Origin: Terriglobia bacterium
Lineage (GTDB): Bacteria; Acidobacteriota; Terriglobia; Terriglobales; Acidobacteriaceae
Direction: 5' to 3'
Assembly: GCA_021324365.1 (NCBI GenBank)
Contig: JAJPJE010000060.1
Location: 38,401-102,400 of the forward strand
Length of the DNA: 64,000 nt
Shown: positions 60,395 to 64,000 of the stretch, in pieces
Layout: each line of letters begins with the position of its first letter
How positions within the stretch are numbered: position 1 is the stretch's first letter
The notes under the pieces: generated by a model
Told to the model about the DNA's origin: nothing
The model's input: only the letters and a program-made list of their open reading frames with translations
Databases searched by the model: none
Position numbers and translations under genes: made by a program

Positions 60395-63300
60395 ATGAAA
60401 TTGCTATGTAAGAGCTTGACGCTACTCCTGCTGATCGGACTGTTTTCACCCCTGGCTTTCAGCCAGGCGGGGCAGGGCTCGATCAGCGGCGTGGTGAAAG
60501 ATCAGACGGGTGCCGTCGTCGCGAACGCGAAAGTGACGCTCACCGACAAGGAAACGCAGTTGACGCGTACCGCGACGACGAATTCCGGCGGCGAGTACAG
60601 TTTCGCCGCGCTGCGTCCGAGCACCTATACGTTGAGTGTCGCCGCGAGCGGCTTCGCGACCAGCGAACAACAGGTCGTGGTGAGCGTTGGTTCGAAGAAC
60701 GAAACCAACGTTCAACTCGGCGTTTCCGGAGCCGGCAGCGTCGTTGAGGTCACGGGCGAAGGCGCCACCCAAGTCAACACCGTCGACCAGGAAGTTTCGA
60801 CACTGATCACTTCGAAAGAGGTCGTCGATCTTCCGACCCTGACTCGCAACCCTTATGCGTTGGTTGCGACCGCTTCCAACGTGCAACAGGACTCGCAAGC
60901 CGGCATGGGCGATGCGCGCGGCGCCGGGTTTGCCATCAATGGCCAACGTTCCGCTAGCACTTCGATCCTGCTAGACGGCGCCGAGAACGTCGATCAATTC
61001 AGCGCGACCGTCGGCCAGCAGATTCCCCTGGATTCAATGCAGGAATTTCGTGTCGTCACCAATGGCATGACGGCGGAATACGGCCGCGGCGCCGGCGGTG
61101 TGGTAAACGTCGCCACGAAGTCGGGCACCAACCAGTTCCATGGTACAGCGTATGAATTCAACCGTATTTCGGCGCTGGCCTCGAACACTTACAACAACGC
61201 GGCAAACAACATTACCAAGCCCGTATTTACACGTAACCAGTTCGGCGGTTCCATCGGCGGCCCCATCATCAAGAACAAGCTGTTCTTCTTCGATAACGCC
61301 GAGTGGATTCGCGTACGTAGTGAGGGCGCGCAGCTTACGCAGGTTCTGGACCCGGCGTTCCTGCCCTACACCGCTCCTGCTACCCAAGCATTCTACGCAG
61401 CTTACGGAAAACTTCGTCCAGATCTGAAGATGCTGGGCACTATGACCAGCAGCCAGCTTGGGTTCACTCCTGGTCCGCTGCTTTCCGCGGTTCCTGCCGG
61501 CGTCCCAGTCGTGGACCTCGTTACGTACAACACGCCGAGTGACTCCGGTGGCGGCAACCCGGAGAACACGGTAATGAATCTTGCCCGCGTGGACTTCAAC
61601 ATCAGCGACAAGACCCAGCTCTTTGGCCGTTACTCGCTGTACAAAGAGAATGACTTTCCTGGAGTGGTCAACACCAGTCCGTTTGCGGGATTTGAAACCG
61701 GGCAGACGTTCATGGACCAGAACGTGATGCTGTCGGTGACCCATACCTTCACCAATAGCATCGTCAGCAACTCACGGTTAATTTGGAGCCGGTTAAATAA
61801 CGTGCAGCCCTTGGGCACTGCACCCGTTGGACCAACCCTCTACCTGACCAATCGCGTTACCCCGCGCGTAAACGGAAACCTATTCGCACAGCCCGGGTAC
61901 AACGCGTACACGCCGGGCAGTGCAATCCCGTTCGGTGGACCGCAAAACCTGGCGCAAATCTACGAGGACGTCAGCGTCGCCCATGGCACGCATACGTTCC
62001 GTTTCGGCGGCCAATACATCTACACGCAAGACAATCGCGCATTCGGCGCGTATGAAGAGTCGGTACAAGCATTGTCAGGGACTAGCGACACTGCAGCTTT
62101 CGAGAACCTGATGACCGGTACCCTCTCCAGCTTCCAGGGAGCGGTTTATCCGCAGGGCAAGTATCCATGCCCCTACGACTACACCGCAGGTGCGGCAATA
62201 AAAGGGCCGGATTGCCAGGTAAGTCTGCCCGTTGGTCCACCCTCGTTCTCGCGCAGCAATCTGTACAACGACTTCGCGCTCTACGGTCAGGACACGTGGA
62301 AGGTTACGCCCAGATTGACCTTGGATCTCGGACTGCGCTGGGAGTACTACGGAGTTCAGCACAACCGCAATCCACAACTCGACTCCAACTTCTACTACGG
62401 AACGGGCAACGACATCTTTGACCAGATCCGGACGGGGTTCGTGGCTTTAGCTCCCAACTCTCCGGTTGGAGGGTTGTGGAAGCCCCGTTACGGCAACCTG
62501 GGTCCCCGCTTTGGCTTCGCCTACGATGTGTTCGGCGATGGCAAGCTGGCGCTGCGCGGCGGCTACGGCATCAGCTACGAGCGTGACTTCAACAATGTCA
62601 CCTACAACGTGATCCAAAACCCGCCGAATTACGCGGTATTGGCGATTACGCCCGCCATTACAGGTGGACCGATCCCAATCTCAACCGACAATGCTGGCCC
62701 ACTCGCAGGCAATACAGGTAGCGCATACCTGGGCGCAACGAGTTTGCGCAACGTCAGCGACAACATCAAGACGGCGTATGTGGAACAGTACAACCTGAGT
62801 CTTGAGCGCCAAGTGCTTGGCAATGCGGTACTGAGCCTGGCTTATAACGGTGCGCGCGGCATTCACCAGTACGGCATATCCAATTACAACGACCCTGGTT
62901 ATGCGCCGCTGTACCTCGGCGATACAACAAACCTGTTCTTGAACGGGCAGTACAGCGCGATCAACAACCGCGGCTCTATCGGTGACTCCTGGTACAACGG
63001 CATGGTTCTCGGCTTACGAGGCCGGGTACACGACATTCAGTTGAATGCAAGTTACACCTACTCGCATTCAATTGACGACCTGAGTTCGACCTTCAGCGAT
63101 GAAGTGCAGAATAACGGTCTCGGTTACCTGGATCCCTTCAACGTCGGAATTGACAAGGGCAGTTCCGATTACGATGCTCGTCACCGTTTCACCTTCAGCG
63201 CCGTATACGATCTGCCGTTTGGCAAGAACTCCTCAAGCACGCTGGTGAAGCAGACCATTGGGGGTTGGCAAGTAGCTCCGATTTTCAATTACCACACGGG

Positions 63301-63859
63301 GTACCCTTATACGGTGTTTGATTGCAGCAACAGTGGTGCCTTCTACAATTGCCCGCGTGCTGATGTCAGCGGTGCCTACAACCCGAAGGGCGGTTCGACT
63401 GCCGGCGGAGATACCGGCGGCAACATCTTCAACTGGCAAACCTTCCCGGTTGCCCAGGCACAGTATGCCGGTCCAACGGTCATTCCGGGTACAAACACCC
63501 CCTTCCCATACGTATCATCCACGCTTCCGACGTGCACGGGGCTGTACGGCCAAGGCTGCACGTATCCGGCCAACATGTTGCATCGCAACTCGATGGTTGG
63601 ACCCGGCTGGTACAACTGGGACATGGGCGTTTACAAGAACTTCAAGCTCACGGAACGGTATGCGCTGCAGTTCCGTGCTGAGTTCTACGACGTCATCAAC
63701 CACAAGAACTTCTACCTGCTCGGCTTTGGTCAAGGCGGCGCGGATTGCAGCACCTCGACGTCTGCGACCGCCTGCACTATCCAAGCCAAAAAGGGCGGCT
63801 ACGGTAATCCGTTCGACGATCACCGCAACACCCAGCTGGCTGTGAAGTTCATCTTCTAA
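60395..63859 (+). CDS. Oar-like TonB-dependent receptor with carboxypeptidase-regulatory-like domain
   Basis: Outer-membrane uptake receptor of 1154 residues. Signal peptide about 1-24; a carboxypeptidase-regulatory-like beta-sandwich (26-110, GSISGVVKDQTGAVVANAKV); a plug domain (about 125-235, with GFAINGQRSASTSILLDGAE and EFRVVTNGMTAEYGRGAGGV); then a large barrel ending TQLAVKFIF with the terminal Phe needed for outer-membrane insertion. The frame opens at 60317, but the ATG at 60395 follows AGGAGAG. Acidobacterial receptors of this type are thought to import oligosaccharides or other large nutrients; the ligand is unknown. Confidence 0.92.
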   Translation: MKLLCKSLTLLLLIGLFSPLAFSQAGQGSISGVVKDQTGAVVANAKVTLTDKETQLTRTATTNSGGEYSFAALRPSTYTLSVAASGFATSEQQVVVSVGSKNETNVQLGVSGAGSVVEVTGEGATQVNTVDQEVSTLITSKEVVDLPTLTRNPYALVATASNVQQDSQAGMGDARGAGFAINGQRSASTSILLDGAENVDQFSATVGQQIPLDSMQEFRVVTNGMTAEYGRGAGGVVNVATKSGTNQFHGTAYEFNRISALASNTYNNAANNITKPVFTRNQFGGSIGGPIIKNKLFFFDNAEWIRVRSEGAQLTQVLDPAFLPYTAPATQAFYAAYGKLRPDLKMLGTMTSSQLGFTPGPLLSAVPAGVPVVDLVTYNTPSDSGGGNPENTVMNLARVDFNISDKTQLFGRYSLYKENDFPGVVNTSPFAGFETGQTFMDQNVMLSVTHTFTNSIVSNSRLIWSRLNNVQPLGTAPVGPTLYLTNRVTPRVNGNLFAQPGYNAYTPGSAIPFGGPQNLAQIYEDVSVAHGTHTFRFGGQYIYTQDNRAFGAYEESVQALSGTSDTAAFENLMTGTLSSFQGAVYPQGKYPCPYDYTAGAAIKGPDCQVSLPVGPPSFSRSNLYNDFALYGQDTWKVTPRLTLDLGLRWEYYGVQHNRNPQLDSNFYYGTGNDIFDQIRTGFVALAPNSPVGGLWKPRYGNLGPRFGFAYDVFGDGKLALRGGYGISYERDFNNVTYNVIQNPPNYAVLAITPAITGGPIPISTDNAGPLAGNTGSAYLGATSLRNVSDNIKTAYVEQYNLSLERQVLGNAVLSLAYNGARGIHQYGISNYNDPGYAPLYLGDTTNLFLNGQYSAINNRGSIGDSWYNGMVLGLRGRVHDIQLNASYTYSHSIDDLSSTFSDEVQNNGLGYLDPFNVGIDKGSSDYDARHRFTFSAVYDLPFGKNSSSTLVKQTIGGWQVAPIFNYHTGYPYTVFDCSNSGAFYNCPRADVSGAYNPKGGSTAGGDTGGNIFNWQTFPVAQAQYAGPTVIPGTNTPFPYVSSTLPTCTGLYGQGCTYPANMLHRNSMVGPGWYNWDMGVYKNFKLTERYALQFRAEFYDVINHKNFYLLGFGQGGADCSTSTSATACTIQAKKGGYGNPFDDHRNTQLAVKFIF

Positions 63860-63881
63860 CAAACAAAGAAGCAAGACTCTT

Positions 63882-63912
63882 AAGGGGAGCCATTAGGCTC
63901 CCCTTCTTTTTT
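63882..63912 (+). terminator. Intrinsic terminator after TonB receptor
   Basis: AAGGGGAGCC/GGCTCCCCTT 10-bp stem with an ATTA loop, followed by CTTTTTT. Strong rightward terminator 22 bases after the receptor stop. Beyond it (63913-64000) no gene could be supported. Confidence 0.92.
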
Positions 63913-64000
63913 GCCCGGAGCTAATCCGCGAAGCATCGCCTGATCCTTGGCCGACTTCCCTTCACTCCCATTGCGGGAAGATCACACGCATCGGTGAGGC

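Noticed and set aside
63913..64000. Possible minus-strand gene end at the right edge
   Set aside because: Two alternative frames (ending MRVIFPQWE or RRCFAD) are equally plausible over fewer than 30 codons, so no gene can be supported.
1..64000. CRISPR arrays, tRNA or rRNA genes, insertion sequences and prophage genes
   Set aside because: Looked for regular 25-40 base repeats, tRNA-like T-loop and acceptor patterns and transposase or integrase motifs on both strands; none was seen.

Overview
The window looks like a chromosomal segment of an Acidobacteriota bacterium, probably class Terriglobia (Koribacter/Terriglobus-like). It is moderately GC-rich. The 3.5-kb gene at the right end encodes an Oar-type TonB-dependent receptor with an N-terminal carboxypeptidase-regulatory-like domain, which is expanded in that phylum. 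Ig-like repeat lipoproteins, secreted cupins, an NHL-repeat protein and many secreted glycoside hydrolases also fit. This is recognition from family content; no phylogeny was run. No rRNA, tRNA, CRISPR array, transposase or phage gene was seen.

Layout. 0-4.2 kb: a leftward TetR-HlyD-ATPase-permease exporter operon resembling cecR-ybhGFSR, with an operator-like palindrome at the regulator start. 4.4-10.1 kb: a rightward operon for System II cytochrome c maturation (ResB, ResC/CcsA) followed by a membrane histidine kinase and a sigma-54-dependent response regulator. 10.1-16.6 kb: a secreted NHL protein, a secreted phosphoesterase, a coiled-coil membrane protein and a divergent secreted glycoside hydrolase plus trmO. 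The divergent pair is separated by a full-consensus -24/-12 element. 16.6-19 kb: a secreted cupin, a collapsed M19 dipeptidase pseudogene, an F420-reductase-like protein and a secreted protein of unknown function. 19-23.8 kb: a Tat-exported molybdenum hydroxylase operon (2Fe-2S, Mo and FAD subunits) ending in a translationally coupled small cysteine-rich protein, with a monohaem cytochrome c gene upstream. 24.1-27.2 kb: hemA, a TPR membrane protein and a GH18 protein. 27.2-31.2 kb: a DUF3175 protein, a PAS histidine kinase, a receiver-only regulator and 1-pyrroline-5-carboxylate dehydrogenase.

31.4-43.3 kb is a carbohydrate and envelope region: GH3 with a PA14-like insert, an (alpha/alpha)6 glycosidase, a GH37 trehalase, a cupin-like protein, an atypical NRAMP transporter, and remnants of a DUF3592 gene and a TonB receptor. 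43.3-49.6 kb holds two paralogous Ig-like lipoproteins, a third smaller one and an outer-membrane barrel. 49.8-56.5 kb: an aldo/keto reductase, an M13 metallopeptidase and tldD-ppa-tldE. 56.6-57.9 kb: a HicA/HicB toxin-antitoxin module whose antitoxin carries an extra N-terminal winged-helix domain, a palindromic operator, and a segment bounded by a perfect 17-bp direct repeat. 57.9-63.9 kb: a LytS/LytTR two-component pair, an AT-rich spacer and the TonB-dependent receptor.

Redox and haem genes recur: ResBC, HemA, the cytochrome c and the molybdenum hydroxylase plausibly belong to one periplasmic electron-transfer economy. Sensor-regulator pairs sit next to cytochrome maturation, proline catabolism and outer-membrane uptake. 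The most novel-looking items are the cysteine-rich accessory protein and domain insertion in the molybdenum hydroxylase operon, the DUF7669-like/HicB fusion, and the sigma-54 promoter element between the divergent genes at 14.8 kb.
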